Under the pieces are notes generated by a model. The model was given only the letters and a program-made list of their open reading frames with translations, searched no databases and was not told the DNA's origin. Shown here one piece after another: positions 47,943 to 59,307 of a stretch of DNA of 64,000 nt. The position numbers were made by a program, and so were the translations under genes. Positions within the stretch are counted from its first letter, which is position 1, and the number at the start of each line of letters is the position of its first letter. Origin of the DNA: Tetracentron sinense (lineage: Eukaryota > Streptophyta > Magnoliopsida > Trochodendrales > Trochodendraceae); assembly GCA_015143295.1 (NCBI GenBank), contig JABCRI010001113.1, positions 1 to 64,000 on the forward strand, in the 5' to 3' direction.

Positions 47943-50900
47943 ATGCCAAAAAACAAACAAAAAGGGGAAGGTAGAGGTAAAGGGAAAGAGGTAGAAAAGG
48001 CTCAACCCTCTGTTAAATGTACCATGAAAGAATGGTTTGAAAAAATAAAGCCGCACTTGGAGGCCTATCCTGAGAGGAAGTCTTTGTGGATGCAGACTTG
48101 CTTTGGGCATCTTTATGATTTGCCCAAAAATCCCCAATGTGGTCAGGCATTGCACCACCTACTTCAAAGGCGTAGGGATGCACTTACTTTTGATGTGGCT
48201 GGTAGTGTAATGCGGTTTAGGGTGTTAGACTTCACCTTGATAATGAGTTTAAATGCTAGTATAGGTGTCCCTCCTGCCATAGTACCTGTCAGTTCTCCAA
48301 CCTCCCTAAAGGTTCGCAAGTTTGGTGAAGTACAACTTATAAAAAAATTGGACCTGATTAGGGTGTTAGAGGCGTGTGACAATGATATGGACGCAATCAA
48401 GATTGCATTGGTCCTATATGTGGAGTTATTGATTATTGCAAGAGAGACACACTCAAACATTGAGATTGAGTACTTGGATCTTGTAGAGGACCTCGATACC
48501 TTCAACAGATACCCTTGGGGAACTGTAGGGTACTTGATATTTAAGAGAAGTATTGAAATGGCGCATATAGATACTCCACAATACAACATTAACGGATGTT
48601 GTATTGCTTTTCAGGTATATTATATCATTGATATATGTTTAATTTGTAATTAGACTCCTGTTTTTATTTTCATTTCAAATTCTAATGATGACAGGTTTGG
48701 ATGTTTGAGTGCATTCCCGCACTTGGAAAGTTATGTTCCCGTGGATCTCCTCCTACTACTGATATGTTCCCTCGTGTTCTACGTTGGAAAGATACTACTT
48801 ATAAAACCTACAAGACATTAGAAGAGAAGATATTTAATTTTGAAGAGGTACAAAAGTTAGTACAATATATATATTTTTTTGCTTAGTCCTAACTTAATTT
48901 TATGTTCACAGCTTGATGTTCTTAAGTTAAAAGTCACTGCTCTTGAGAAGGAGCAAGAAGTAGTAAGGGGTGTCCTTGCAATAATTGGATCTGAGGATGA
49001 TGATGATGAAGGTGATGATGAGGATGGTGATGAGGATGGTCAGAAGGATAGTCCCGAGGAGGATGGTGATGTGGAGGAGGATAGTCTCTCCCCGGTACAT
49101 GAGCAAAGGTCAAAACATGTAAGTAGCCAAAATTCACAATAAGTCATGTTGATGAGGCTGCTAGGCACATATAGGACTGTAATCTCGAATTCTGACCCAT
49201 TTATTCAATATATTCAAATTTTATTGTGTTCTAATGTCTACCATTATTTCAGGTACACGATGTACAAACGAAATCACACTCATCTTTATACAAGCGACTC
49301 AAACGTTATTTTGCCAGACGGTTTGATGCCTTAGACATGAAAATGGATCGCCTGACTGAGAGGTTTGATAATTATGTAGCAGAAATGGTCGCTATGAGAA
49401 AAAGAGATAGAGAAAGAGAAAGAAAAAGAAGAAGAAAAGAAAGAGAAAGAAGAAGAAGAGATAGAGAAAGAAGAAGAGAAGATAGAGAAAGAGAAAAAGA
49501 AAGAGAAGAGAAAAAGTAAATGGATGTTGGTGATGAAGGGAGGGAGGTTGGGGATGAAGTACGAACGGCCATTTCAGGGGGGGAGGTGGGTGATGAAGTT
49601 AGAGTGGCCTTCTCAGGGGGAGAGGTGGGTAATGCCTCAATAACGGTTTTTCAAGATGATGATGATGGAACCGTTACAAGAGTTGAGGGAAGGCCACAAA
49701 GACTTACAATGATTTCTCAGCATCTCCGCTCCCCTTACTTGAATACTAGAGTGAGGAAACAAATGGCCAAGGGCGTGATTGCTCTAAATCCAATGAAGGC
49801 AGCTACAACAGCTGAAAAAAAGGCCCTGCGAGAATTTTTGAATACGGAGGGTGATCCAAATAATACGAGGTAATGTTTCTAATTGTGAATTGAAAAGTAC
49901 ATGCATAAATGAGGAATTAATGATGATCAAATTTCCTTACTTTACTTATTCTAATTGTGAAGGTCGATCTATAGCATTCACATCACTCCGGAGATGCTTA
50001 GTATTGTGTCCAAAAGCAAACGTGAGATCGATTCATCGGTATGTCACTATTTCCGACTTTAATTTAATGTTGTCTATCTAAATTGTAATTCTAAAAATGT
50101 AACACTAATACAATGTACATACATAGCATATTGACATATGGATGGAACTACTAGCGCAACGACATGCGAGACATCCTGATCTTTACGCCCAGTCCTGTGT
50201 CTTTGTACCTACGTGGTTTATGGTAAGGCGGGTATTTATTAATTTATTATCTACATTCATTCTTGACGGTATTCTAATTATTTAGTGTCTTCATAGGAAT
50301 TCCTATTTATAGAACAAGACACTTTACGATCATATATCAATGCAAATGATTTTGCGATTCGTGACTTGTTAAGGAATAAATTAAACACTAACATTACCCC
50401 AATTGTTGAGGGGCTGGATGGGCGACCGGCCATGTGGTCGGTTGAAAGGGTGTACATCCCGTTTCTTACTAGCCACCATTGGGTCTTGGCGGTGTTGGAA
50501 CCTCCAAGACGGGAGGTCCTAATTCTGGACTCATACTTCGACAATGTCTCAACAAGATATGAAGCAGAACTACGTGGACTGACAGAGTGCATCCCTGCCC
50601 TTTTCCATATGTGCGGCGACGTGGAGGCTCTAGGACATGAGTGGGTGGTGCGGGAGGTCATTGAGTTACTGAAACAGAATAATCCGTACGTCTATTTGAA
50701 AATAAGCAATTTACTTGTAATACGGATCACTTTTTTTACCCAGAATGTACCGATGAAATGTGTTGTTTATGTGTATCAGGCACGATTGTGGAATATTCAT
50801 GATGAAATATGTGGATTTCCTATGTTCCGATTTAGAGATTAATTTTAAGCAGGTATTACACCTTTTCTGAAGGATTCATTATTCATGCAAACAAGTATTT

Positions 50901-51017
50901 TTAATTTATCTGGCTCACTATTACGCTCAACGTATTTTTAATTTGTAGATTGATGTTAACAAGTTCCGAAAGCGGATAGCTTACGAGATGATGGATGGGA
51001 TTGCCAAGCCTTACTAA
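47943..51017 (+). pseudogene. MULE-borne DUF1985/Ulp1 cysteine protease-like gene, damaged
   Basis: Start ATG at 47943, just after a TTGCAG acceptor. Predicted exons keep frame: 47943-48614, 48695-48847, 48912-49118, 49253-49869, 49963-50038, 50127-50222, 50297-50685, with a last exon at 50949-51017. The N-terminus is DUF1985-like (TCFGHLYDLPKNP, MRFRVLDFTLIMSLN, YPWGTVGYLIFKRS), then an acidic segment and a Lys/Arg/Glu-rich stretch, then an Ulp1/C48 protease domain with His in SHHWVLAVL and Asp in LILDSYFDN. Problems: an in-frame TAA at 49517-49519, and a degenerate cysteine block (VPMKCVVYV without the usual Gln or Asp-Cys-Gly) whose frame does not join the previous exon. In other plants such genes are transposon cargo related to SUMO proteases. 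Activity here is unlikely. Confidence 0.8.
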
Positions 51018-51754
51018 CTATCAGTTGTTCTAATGCCCAATCAGGATAAAGACTGTAAGTTCTAATGCTCTTACTAACTATCAGTTGTTCCTAATAGAAA
51101 TTTGAACTTCATTGTTGGATATATCAGGTGTCTCCACAATTATTCGGTGAAGCCTTCACCAATACTAACCGTTACAATGGAGATCAATATGAGTGGAAAT
51201 TGGTGGTTCGTATATACAGAAAGAAATATACATTAACAGGTAAAACTAAATTCTTCCAATATCCATTCTTTTTTATATTTTATACCACTTAAGAGAATAA
51301 ATAAAAAATGTAGGGTCTTCCAATTTTAATCACATTTATGTATTAATTTTTTAAAATTTTAATTGCAGGCTCAAGTGGGAGGAGGTTATTTGGGGAGGGA
51401 GAACATCCGGCTCTTGAGAAGCACCTAGTGCGCAAATAAGAAGTGGTTATTTCCCGGACGGCAATCTTCACCATTCATGTGTCTTTAGGCAAATTCTATA
51501 TGAAAATTCATCTTATGTATTGCAAGACCCTGATAAGTTTAGAACAGAAGTATATGTAGACAAACCAGAATGCTACAACTTGGATTATGAGGGGGATGAA
51601 AAGAATATCATGGGGCACCCATATGTAAATTCATCTTTTCTTATAGATGTATGTTTCAACCTTCTCACCCGACATTGGATGTATGTACTGGATTTATAAT
51701 GGATTTATTATGGATTTAATTTTTTTGATCAATATAGCTCATTTACAGTTCGTG
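51018..51754 (+). other. MULE interior, possible small gene remnant
   Basis: Short open pieces, LFGEAFTNTNRYNGDQYEW at about 51140-51200 and, after a TTGCAG site, RRLFGEGEHPALEKHL at about 51380-51430, could be two exons of a decayed third gene. No family is recognised and stops follow. Confidence 0.25.
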
Positions 51755-52110
51755 TCTCGAATTCAAGCTAACCAATCTGTAATTCAGGCAAACCAATCTC
51801 GAATTCGAGATAACCATCTCGAATTCGAGATAACCATGTCGAATTCAACCTAACCAATCTCGCATTCGAGATAACCATCTCGAATTCAGCCTAACCAAGC
51901 TCTAATTCGAGATTGTTGCTTGCATTATAAAAGCTCAAGTACAACAGGGTCTAAGCCTCGAATTCGAGATTGTTATCCCCAAATCATCCAAATTATCTCC
52001 AATTCGAGATAACCATCTCGAATTCATCCTAACCAATCTCGAATTCGAGATGCTTACCTCGAATTCAGCCTAACCAATATCGAATTCGAGATTGTTGCTT
52101 ACATTAAATC
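51755..52110. repeat. GAATTC palindrome array 3, between convergent genes
   Basis: About a dozen units at 20-21 base spacing, such as CTCGAATTCGAGATAACCAT and CTCGAATTCAGCCTAACCAA. It lies between the 3' ends of the Ulp1-type gene and the transposase. Confidence 0.85.
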
Positions 52111-52281
52111 TCAAGTTTTAAATTACAGGTCGTGTCTTGAGACTTCTTTGTCATTTGTCCCCCTTTATATACAACTCAACTACATGGTCCAAGGCAACCA
52201 CCGAAGAGGAAAATCATGCATTGATTCAGTAGTACAATATTCGAACATACAAAAACTCTTTGAATTCTCATTATGAAATGA

Positions 52282-54199
52282 TCATACTTGTGGGATTACA
52301 TTAGTACATGTTTGTCTATTATGACCACTTTGTTTGCATCTACCACATCTTACTGTCGACCTTTCTTCGCCCTGTGAAAGAATTATGTTCTTCTTCGGTC
52401 TTCCCGTGCTTCTTTTCTGTACAGGGGGTTTCATTCGCTTGGTCTCGGCTATTACTTCATCTGGGAGATCCCAATGTTTTTTGTCATGTACCGGATATAT
52501 TGACTCTTCATAGGTGGCTCGATACATATCAGATGTATAGTAGGGAGAAAAGTATGCATACGGATCATGTCGATACTTATTACAGGCAGCCAAAACATGT
52601 ACACAAGGCAACCCCTGAACATCAAATTTCCTACAGGTGCAGGTACGTTCAAGAAGCTTAACTGTAGCATTAAATTCTCCCCTCACATAATACTCATACC
52701 GAACGATTCCGTCACATTCCAAATAACGTGCTTTAGCAAGTCTCCTTTGCAATTTACCTTCAGCCCATGTTGTTAGGCTTCCATTCATTTCCATCGCTTT
52801 GTTACGTCGGTTAAAGAACATTCGTTGGATCTTAAGGCGCACATCCTCTAAAAGCACTGTGATTGGATATTCTCTCGCTTCCTTAAGCAAACTGTTAATC
52901 GATTCAGCTATATTAGTAGTTACAATGTTATACCTCAGCCCAGGAAAGTATGCGGATGCCCATTTTTCTTTTGGAATTGCAGATAACCATTCATGTGCCT
53001 CGGGGTTTACGCTTGCAAGACGTGACATAAACTCTTGGAACTTGCTGAACATGCATGTCTTTACGGCCAACCAAAATAACGGTTTCAGTCCCTCATCCTT
53101 GAATGTTGCATGCATATTCTGGCTAATGTGATATGAACAGTAACTATGAACTGCATGTGGGAATGCAATGGGGACTTGGCTTATCAAACTAGCGTGTCGA
53201 TCAGTTATAATGACTAACCCTTCCATGTACCCAAGTGAGTCAGCTAATTGTTTTAAAAACCACTTGTAACTGTCATTGTTCTCTGATTCAGCTATTCCAT
53301 AAGCAACCGGACATATGTGGTTATCACCATCAAGTGATGTTGCTATGATTAAGATCCCCTTGTACTTACCCTTTAGATGCGTCCCGTCAACGGCTAATAC
53401 TCTTCGTAAACTGAGCTAAAAACTTCTGATACAAGGTCCAAGGGCCACAAAACACCTTTCAAATGCACCAGTATCTGGATCACTCAATACTGCAGTTACT
53501 GTTCCCGAGTTGGTCCTGCGTAGCTCGTACAAATAAGCAGGGAGGTCAGCGTACGACTGGTCGTATGATCCTCTAACATTTTCTATTGCAATCTCTCTAG
53601 ATCTCCACGCTTTCCGATAACTCATTTGCACTCCATATTGTTTCCAAACATCATGGATAATCTCTTTGGGCCTAGATGCCACACGACCCTCGATTCGTCC
53701 CACGACCATGTCACTAACAACCAAACTAGATGCTTGTCGATGATTGGGTCCAGTTAAGGGAAACCCACACGAATGATGTGAATTATAAGTCTTTATCTTG
53801 AAAACACCTGACTCATTCACCTTTGATGCACGCAGCCTCCAAGTACAATTACCCCCAAGGCACTTAACTACAAACTTTGATTTATTTGAATCCACAACCC
53901 TGTATTGGAAGTTTTTTGTCATTGCATACTTTGCCAACACATTCTGTAGGCACCTCTTATCTTTAAACAATTGCCCAAGTGAAATATCATCCGCATTCTC
54001 GAGTGTAGCTACAAAGCCTGAAGGATCGAAATTCACATAGTCATCATTCTCAATCACATTTGTTGAAGGGCCTTCACTGACTTGCCGAAAAGCAGACCTA
54101 GAGGAGCTACGGATATCAACCGTTGGGATATTTAACGGATAGGACCCTCATCAACATCGTCTCTGGCAACATCTTCATCTACCTCCACTGAATAATCAT

Positions 54200-54239
<40 letters not shown>

Positions 54240-54896
54240 TTCATCTTCATCTTCATCTTCAGCATCAGCACATTCACCAATATTAGCACATTCATTATCC
54301 TGAACACCACATTCTTCACTATGGTAGTTGTCGCCCCTGCTGGTATCACCATAATCTGCATATGTGTTAGGCACAAAACAAGTATATTGACTTGGTCTTG
54401 TTGTCAAGTCTTCAAAGGGCCAATGTACGGTTGGTAGGACAGGGTCGGGAACATAGACCGTAGAAGGCTGAAGGACATGACAAGTATCACCTTCGTTCAC
54501 ATGGGGAACGGCAGTCTCGTTATCAGGAAAACCTTCATAACTCAAACAGGGTGGACCACACTATTGTACTCCCTTTGCAACTTCGGTTACATATATTGGC
54601 AAAAGTACATTATGAGTTCGTGCTCGCTCACATTCTGAAATAAATACCAACAAGTCTTCATCATCTTCAATATCAGTAGGAGGAATTGTCGGGTGTGTAG
54701 GGAACATAGACCTCACTCTCATCTCAGTTTCTTCCCGCCGGGATTTAGTCAATCTATAAACTCTGCTTAAAAGTTGCTCATGTGTCATTCCACTAAACAT
54801 CTGTATCAATTTCGATTTTCCACCCTCATATACGTGGGACCTATCAGGGAGAATCTTCCATTCTCCATCATAACAACAAATCACTGATACATTCAT
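52282..54896 (-). pseudogene. MuDR-type MULE transposase, three lesions
   Basis: Minus strand, likely start ATG at 54896 (MNVSVICCYDGEW, a PB1-like N-terminus). Then an Asp-rich tract (54190-54260), a MuDR N-terminal zinc region (CTWRLRASK, 54057-53416), and the DDE catalytic region with DGTHLKGKYKG (Asp at 53386-53388), ITDRHASL, and Glu in NIAESINSLLKEAR. A SWIM zinc finger (CTCRKFDVQGLPCVH) and a C-terminal knuckle CX2CX4HX4C (CGRCKQSGH) follow. All catalytic motifs are present. Breaks: TAG at 54561-54563, a frameshift near 54135-54145, and TAG at 53416-53418. The frame is otherwise open on each side. An intron could explain one break, but not obviously all three. Confidence 0.88.
54190..54262. 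repeat. ATC/TTC trinucleotide repeat encoding poly-Asp/Glu
   Basis: ATCATC and TTCATC repeats within the transposase frame encode a run of Asp and Glu residues on the minus strand. Long minus-strand Met-rich and plus-strand frames here are artefacts of the repeat. Confidence 0.85.
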
Positions 54897-54997
54897 TATC
54901 TGCAACATCAAGAAAAAACAATGCAAAAACTCAACAATGTCAATGCTTTCCAATAAAGACTTACAATATTAAAAATAGTTCGAATATCGGATAAAAT

Positions 54998-55365
54998 GGT
55001 TGTCCTGAATTCAAGATGGTTGTCCTGAATTCGAGATCACCATCCTGAATTCAAGATGGTTGTCCTGAATTTGAGATCACCATCCTGCATCCTGAATTCA
55101 AGATGGTTGTCCTGAATTCGAGATCACCATCCTGAATTCAAGATGGTTGTCCTGAATTCGAGATAACCATCCTGAATTCAAGATGGTTTTGCTGAATTCG
55201 AGACAACCATCCTGAATTAGAGATAACCATTCTGAATTCAAGATGGTTGTCATGAATTCGAGATAACAGTCCTGAATTCGAGATAACCATCTCGAATTTG
55301 AGATAACAGTCTTGAATTCGAGATAACCATCTCGAATTCGAGACAGTTATCTCGAATTCAAGACT
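54998..55365. repeat. GAATTC palindrome array 4
   Basis: More than a dozen GAATTC cores at about 20-base period, alternating GAATTCAAGATGGTTGTCCT and GAATTCGAGATCACCATCCT. It ends 315 bases inside the right terminal repeat, mirroring array 1 at the left end. Confidence 0.9.
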
Positions 55366-55680
55366 GTAAATCTTATTCGGGCTGTTTAAGGATTTTTTGG
55401 ATTTTTCTTACAGGGGTTTAGGGTTTATCTTCCTTAGGTTTTAGGGTTTCAATCCATTATGAGTTCGAAATGCAAAAAAATGAACAAGACAATTTCGATT
55501 TCGAAATTTTCAACATACCTCTTAATCTGATGGCTGAAGCGTGTGTGAGGAGGCTTTTTCTTCCTTTTTCTTCTTCCTTCTTCCTCCTTCCTCCCTCCTT
55601 CTTCGTCCTTCTTCTTCTTCCTTCTTCTTCCTCTGCGTTCGAAATTGGTAGGTAAGGTATTCGATGGAATGGGGAGTTCG

Positions 55681-55845
55681 ACATAAACTGTTTAAGTTTT
55701 TACGGGGGCATTTTGGACATTCTCACAAGCCCTCCCGTACGCTTCAGCTCTACACACGCGTGGAGGCTGGAAAAAATAACTCCCTAAAAAGGGAGCTGGT
55801 TTCCGTAATTGTTCAAAAACCAAAGCCTATTCCCGTACTTTCCCC
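55681..55845 (-). repeat. MULE right terminal inverted repeat
   Basis: Inverted match of 46942-47105, ending GTACTTTCCCC. The kinase 5' UTR begins at the next bases (CTTTCTAAAAACAGAAAACG, matching 27166 onward in unit 2). Confidence 0.9.
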
Positions 55846-55997
55846 CTTTCTAAAAACAGAAAACGCCTCTCTTTCTAATTTCAGAACTCTCAACTCTCTC
55901 TCTTTCTAAAATTCTCTCGTTTTTCTCTCTTTCTAAAATTCTCTTCACGATCAACGGATTCTCCTTCACATCTGAACCTTGAGCTTCATCATTGAAG

Positions 55998-56288
55998 GTT
56001 AGTACTTCTGGCTGGCTGGATTCATCAAAAATTACTTCCCATTCATCAAAAAATACAAGTTTTTGCTAACAATACGGGTCAAATTCCACATTCGGACCAA
56101 ACCGGCCGGGTCTTGGCCCAATACCAATTTTTGAAAAGAAAATACCGTTAGTTTTTCTTCTTCGTTTTTGGAAACTCGAGTATCAGCGTTACTTCCTTTT
56201 AGTTTTTCTTCAAATCCTAATCGAATTGGGATTGATTTTTTTACTTGTTTTCGAATCCCTCTTTTAAAACCCTAATTTTCTTTTTCAG
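55998..56288 (+). other. Predicted 5'-UTR intron of the unit 3 kinase
   Basis: GAAG|GTTAGT to TTTTTCAG|G, counterpart of 27320-27598. Confidence 0.6.
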
Positions 56289-56354
56289 GCGGTGGATACG
56301 TATCTCAATCTGAATACTTTCAGCAAACTAAGGACAGAAGAGAAGAAATACAGT

Positions 56355-57536
56355 ATGAAGAGAAAGAATTTCCAGAACAATGGAGTTGGGTGGACAAGGG
56401 GCGAAATGATCGGCCAAGGAAGCTTTGGAACAGTTTCTTTGGCCACTAACACCAGACCCAATACTCGTCACAATCTCAAGCCTCCTACAATGGCTGTCAA
56501 ATGGGCTGAGCTCACTCAGTCGTCTTCCCTTGAGATGGAGAATCAGATTCTTAGCGACCTCCATGGATGCCCACATATCCTACGCTGCTATGGAGGCGAG
56601 ATTACCAACGATGAGAAAGGTCACCAGTTCTACAATTTGTTATTGGAATACGGCTCTGGAGGCAGCCTTGCTGATCACATTAGCAGCGGATTAACGGAAT
56701 GCTGTATCAGGCACTATACCAGGTCGATTCTTCGAGGCCTCATTCACATTCATGAGCGCGGTTATGTTCACTGCGATATTAAGCCTGAGAATGTCATACT
56801 TGTACCAGCCGTTTCCACTTCGGAATTCGAATTTGATGCAAAGATAGCTGATTTTGGATTGGCGAGGAAGGTGGAAAAGAACAAGAAGAGGAAGGAGGCT
56901 CCCTGCTTTAGGGGCACTGCATTGTATATGTCGCCGGAATCCATCACCATATATAAACAGGAACCCTGCATGGATATATGGGCTCTTGGGTGCGTTGTGA
57001 TAGAGATGGTAACTGGGAAGCCAGCTTGGAATTGGGGACCAGACACAGATGTGAAGGACCTTCTGTTTGAGATAGCTTATGGTGGTGAAATGCCCAAAAT
57101 GCCAAGTGGATTGTCCGACAAGGGAAAGGATTTTCTACACAAATGTTTTGCTATGGATAGTTGGCTCCGATGGACGGCAGAGAAGCTCTTGAACCACCCA
57201 TTTGTTGCAGAAGATGATGAGGGTGTTGAAGAATCACATGGAGTTCTAAAGAGGCGTTGTACAGTAAAGGAGACCCCGTCGCTGTTTTATATGTGGAATC
57301 ACATCTTGAAGATGAGTTGTTATTCTTCAAAAGTGGAGGAGGAGATGGATGTTCAAGTGGTTGGGAGCCCTGTCAAAGAAGAGAGGACAGGAACACTAAA
57401 AAGGAGGACTACAACAGATGATCACATAACATTGAAGAACTTGTCGGGCAGGAAATTTGGTGCAGCATCTCAGTCTAATACCCTCCCTCCAGGATTTGAG
57501 CAATGGATATTCAGAAATAGGGGAAGCGATGAGTGA
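56355..57536 (+). CDS. MAP3K-like protein kinase, unit 3 copy
   Basis: 393 residues, near-identical to the product of 27660-28850. The start is the ATG at 56355 (MKRKNFQNNG); an upstream in-frame GTG at 56292 lies in the leader just after the predicted intron and is not needed. The kinase motifs are all kept: GQGSFGTV, MAVKWAE, HCDIKPEN, DFG, GTALYMSPE, DIWALGC. Relative to the unit 2 copy it lacks three residues in the loop after LADHI (SSG in place of RSSSSG) and has scattered changes such as Arg to Met in CFAMDSW. The open frame is intact, so the protein should work if made. Its original TATA region is cut off by the 8.9-kb MULE, so expression may be lost, altered or driven from the MULE end. 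Confidence 0.9.
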   Translation: MKRKNFQNNGVGWTRGEMIGQGSFGTVSLATNTRPNTRHNLKPPTMAVKWAELTQSSSLEMENQILSDLHGCPHILRCYGGEITNDEKGHQFYNLLLEYGSGGSLADHISSGLTECCIRHYTRSILRGLIHIHERGYVHCDIKPENVILVPAVSTSEFEFDAKIADFGLARKVEKNKKRKEAPCFRGTALYMSPESITIYKQEPCMDIWALGCVVIEMVTGKPAWNWGPDTDVKDLLFEIAYGGEMPKMPSGLSDKGKDFLHKCFAMDSWLRWTAEKLLNHPFVAEDDEGVEESHGVLKRRCTVKETPSLFYMWNHILKMSCYSSKVEEEMDVQVVGSPVKEERTGTLKRRTTTDDHITLKNLSGRKFGAASQSNTLPPGFEQWIFRNRGSDE

Positions 57537-58839
57537 GAGAGATTAATGTCGGTTCTTTTTCCATTTGTTAAAGATAATTTACATCAATTCTTTCACTGTA
57601 AATATCGAATACAGAATTACACATTCATTCAATTCCTTGTATTGATTCTTTAACTGGATATGAATACAATATGCAAGTTTTTACCTCACTTTTGAGAAAT
57701 CCTCATTTTGTTTGTGGTTGGTGATCGAAACTCAGTTGTTTTTTATGTTGACCCTTTTCCCAGTGTTTGGTCCTGTTAGTACTTATTACTTAGTACCAGC
57801 AAGTTTTTCAGGTGGGCGAGATGAGCAAAGTGTCTTATGTGATCCTTCTCTTAGTTTGTGGTCCTATAAGTGTACCAGGATGTTCAGGTGGGGAAGATGG
57901 GGTCGGACCTATGACCTTAACAATGGGACCCATGTGGCTTAAACTGTTGCTGCAGAATTAACTACTGAATTCCCCAAATGTTGGAGTTATATGATTTGCC
58001 TAGGTAGCTTTTTGGAGCTGGTACGAATCTTCTCATGCAACGGCCCAGAGCATCTGGTTTCAAATATTCTCTGGCCCATTTTTCTGCAGCTAGAAATAAA
58101 TGGGTATTAATAACCAGTTACACTCATTTCTTGCACTGATTAACTTATTAGTCTTTAAATAGTAGTATTATGCATAGTTAAGTGATCTCTATTTGCAATT
58201 GTTCGGCTGGCCTTTAATTACAGCTGATTTCATCAATCTGGTGGTCACTTCCTGGCTATCTTTTAGACTAGCTAATTTTTATCAATCCAATAATACTATG
58301 ACCTTCTTCTTTCAAATGAAGAAATAGGAAATCTACCCATAATGCCTTTGATTGTTTAGTCGTACACACCTCAGGAAAAAGCATTGAGCATAGAAAGAAG
58401 GGAGGATAGACACAGTTCTCAAACCAGTCCATCCCGGCTGATTTTTGCAGAATAGTTCCATGTGGGAACATAATGGTTCGCCACTTGCATGTACTAGTTT
58501 TAGTCCTTCTGTGAGAGTAGTTTGTCCCATATTGATAGTTTAATGCGCTCTTGTTCATGGCTTATACGAGACTTGGATTGAAATACTCCCAATCTTGAGT
58601 TCCAGGAGTCCTTTCCAATAAACAGTCGTAAGAAAAATTTAGGAGCTCTGGCATTAGCTTGGCAAGCACCCGATGAGGAGAACCAAATAGAACTTATGCT
58701 TTATTCCACAATACATGGCTCTATCTTGTGTGCAATGTCAAAATATGACCTGTGCAACCCGATCCCAAATAGTAATGGAACACTTTATCCATTGGCTCTT
58801 ACTTTGTTTTCAGTGAATCATATTAAGTTCAGCAACAAA
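57537..58839. other. Kinase 3' flank, unit 3
   Basis: Noncoding. Aligned with the flanks of units 1 and 2 to about 58490, after which the sequence differs from both. Confidence 0.65.
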
Positions 58840-59307
58840 ATGCAACGAAAGAGGAGAAAGGACGCAGAGAAAGAAACAAAGACAACAAGTAGCTGCATAA
58901 TAATGGAGATTTCAGGGATACTTCGGCCAAGGAAATGTTAGCACTGTTTCTTCAACAACCACAAGCAGACTCAACACAGGCTAGCACCACCTTTCACCTA
59001 CAATGTATGTAAATTGGATCTAGTTCTCTCGTTCTTCTTCACTTCAGTAAGAGAAAGAGAATGTTAGCAATCTTGAAGGATGCACACATATCCTATGCTG
59101 CTATGGAGACAGGATTACCAAAACCGAGAAGGGTGAGATGATCTATAAAATGTAGTTGGAGTACAGTTCTGAAGGCAGCTTAGCCGATCTTTTAAGAAAT
59201 TCATGCAGTGAAGTAACAGACTGCAGAATCAGAAACTATACCAGGTCAATTCTTAGAGGGCTCCATCACATTCATCAGTGTGGTTATGTTGACTGCGAGA
59301 TAAAGCC
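58840..59307 (+). pseudogene. Diverged kinase pseudogene fragment
   Basis: Begins with an ATG (MQRKRRKD) in a context like the intact kinase leader, then shows decayed counterparts of the glycine loop (GYFGQGNVSTVSS), the NLEGCTHILCCYGDRITK region (shifted frames and a TAG at about 59154), and EYSSEGSLADLL through TRSILRGLHHIHQCGYVDCEIKP. It stops abruptly at the catalytic loop, where HCD has become VDCE. It is an older paralogue of the tandem kinases, broken by stops, frameshifts and loss of the C-terminal half. Confidence 0.85.

Larger units (their letters stand above)
46942..55845. mobile_element. Mutator-like element (MULE) with Ulp1-type gene
   Basis: Bounded by inverted repeats of 164/165 bp (46942-47105 and 55681-55845) that differ at only a few positions. 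It contains a minus-strand MuDR-type transposase and, convergent to it, a plus-strand multi-exon DUF1985/Ulp1 gene. MULEs carrying Ulp1-like genes are a described plant class (Kaonashi-type). Four arrays of GAATTC-centred palindromes lie inside. CTTTCT adjoins both ends (46936-46941, 55846-55851), a possible but short target duplication. Near-identical ends imply recent insertion. Confidence 0.92.

Noticed and set aside
54179..54376. Met-rich minus-strand frame
   Set aside because: It is a shifted reading of the ATC repeat that encodes poly-Asp in the transposase frame.
54998..55365. CRISPR-like array
   Set aside because: Units are palindromic at about 20 bases with no unique spacers, inside a eukaryotic transposon.
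56292..56354. N-terminal extension of the unit 3 kinase
   Set aside because: It would start at a GTG just after the predicted leader-intron acceptor. The unit 2 copy has no matching open extension and the ATG at 56355 is conserved.
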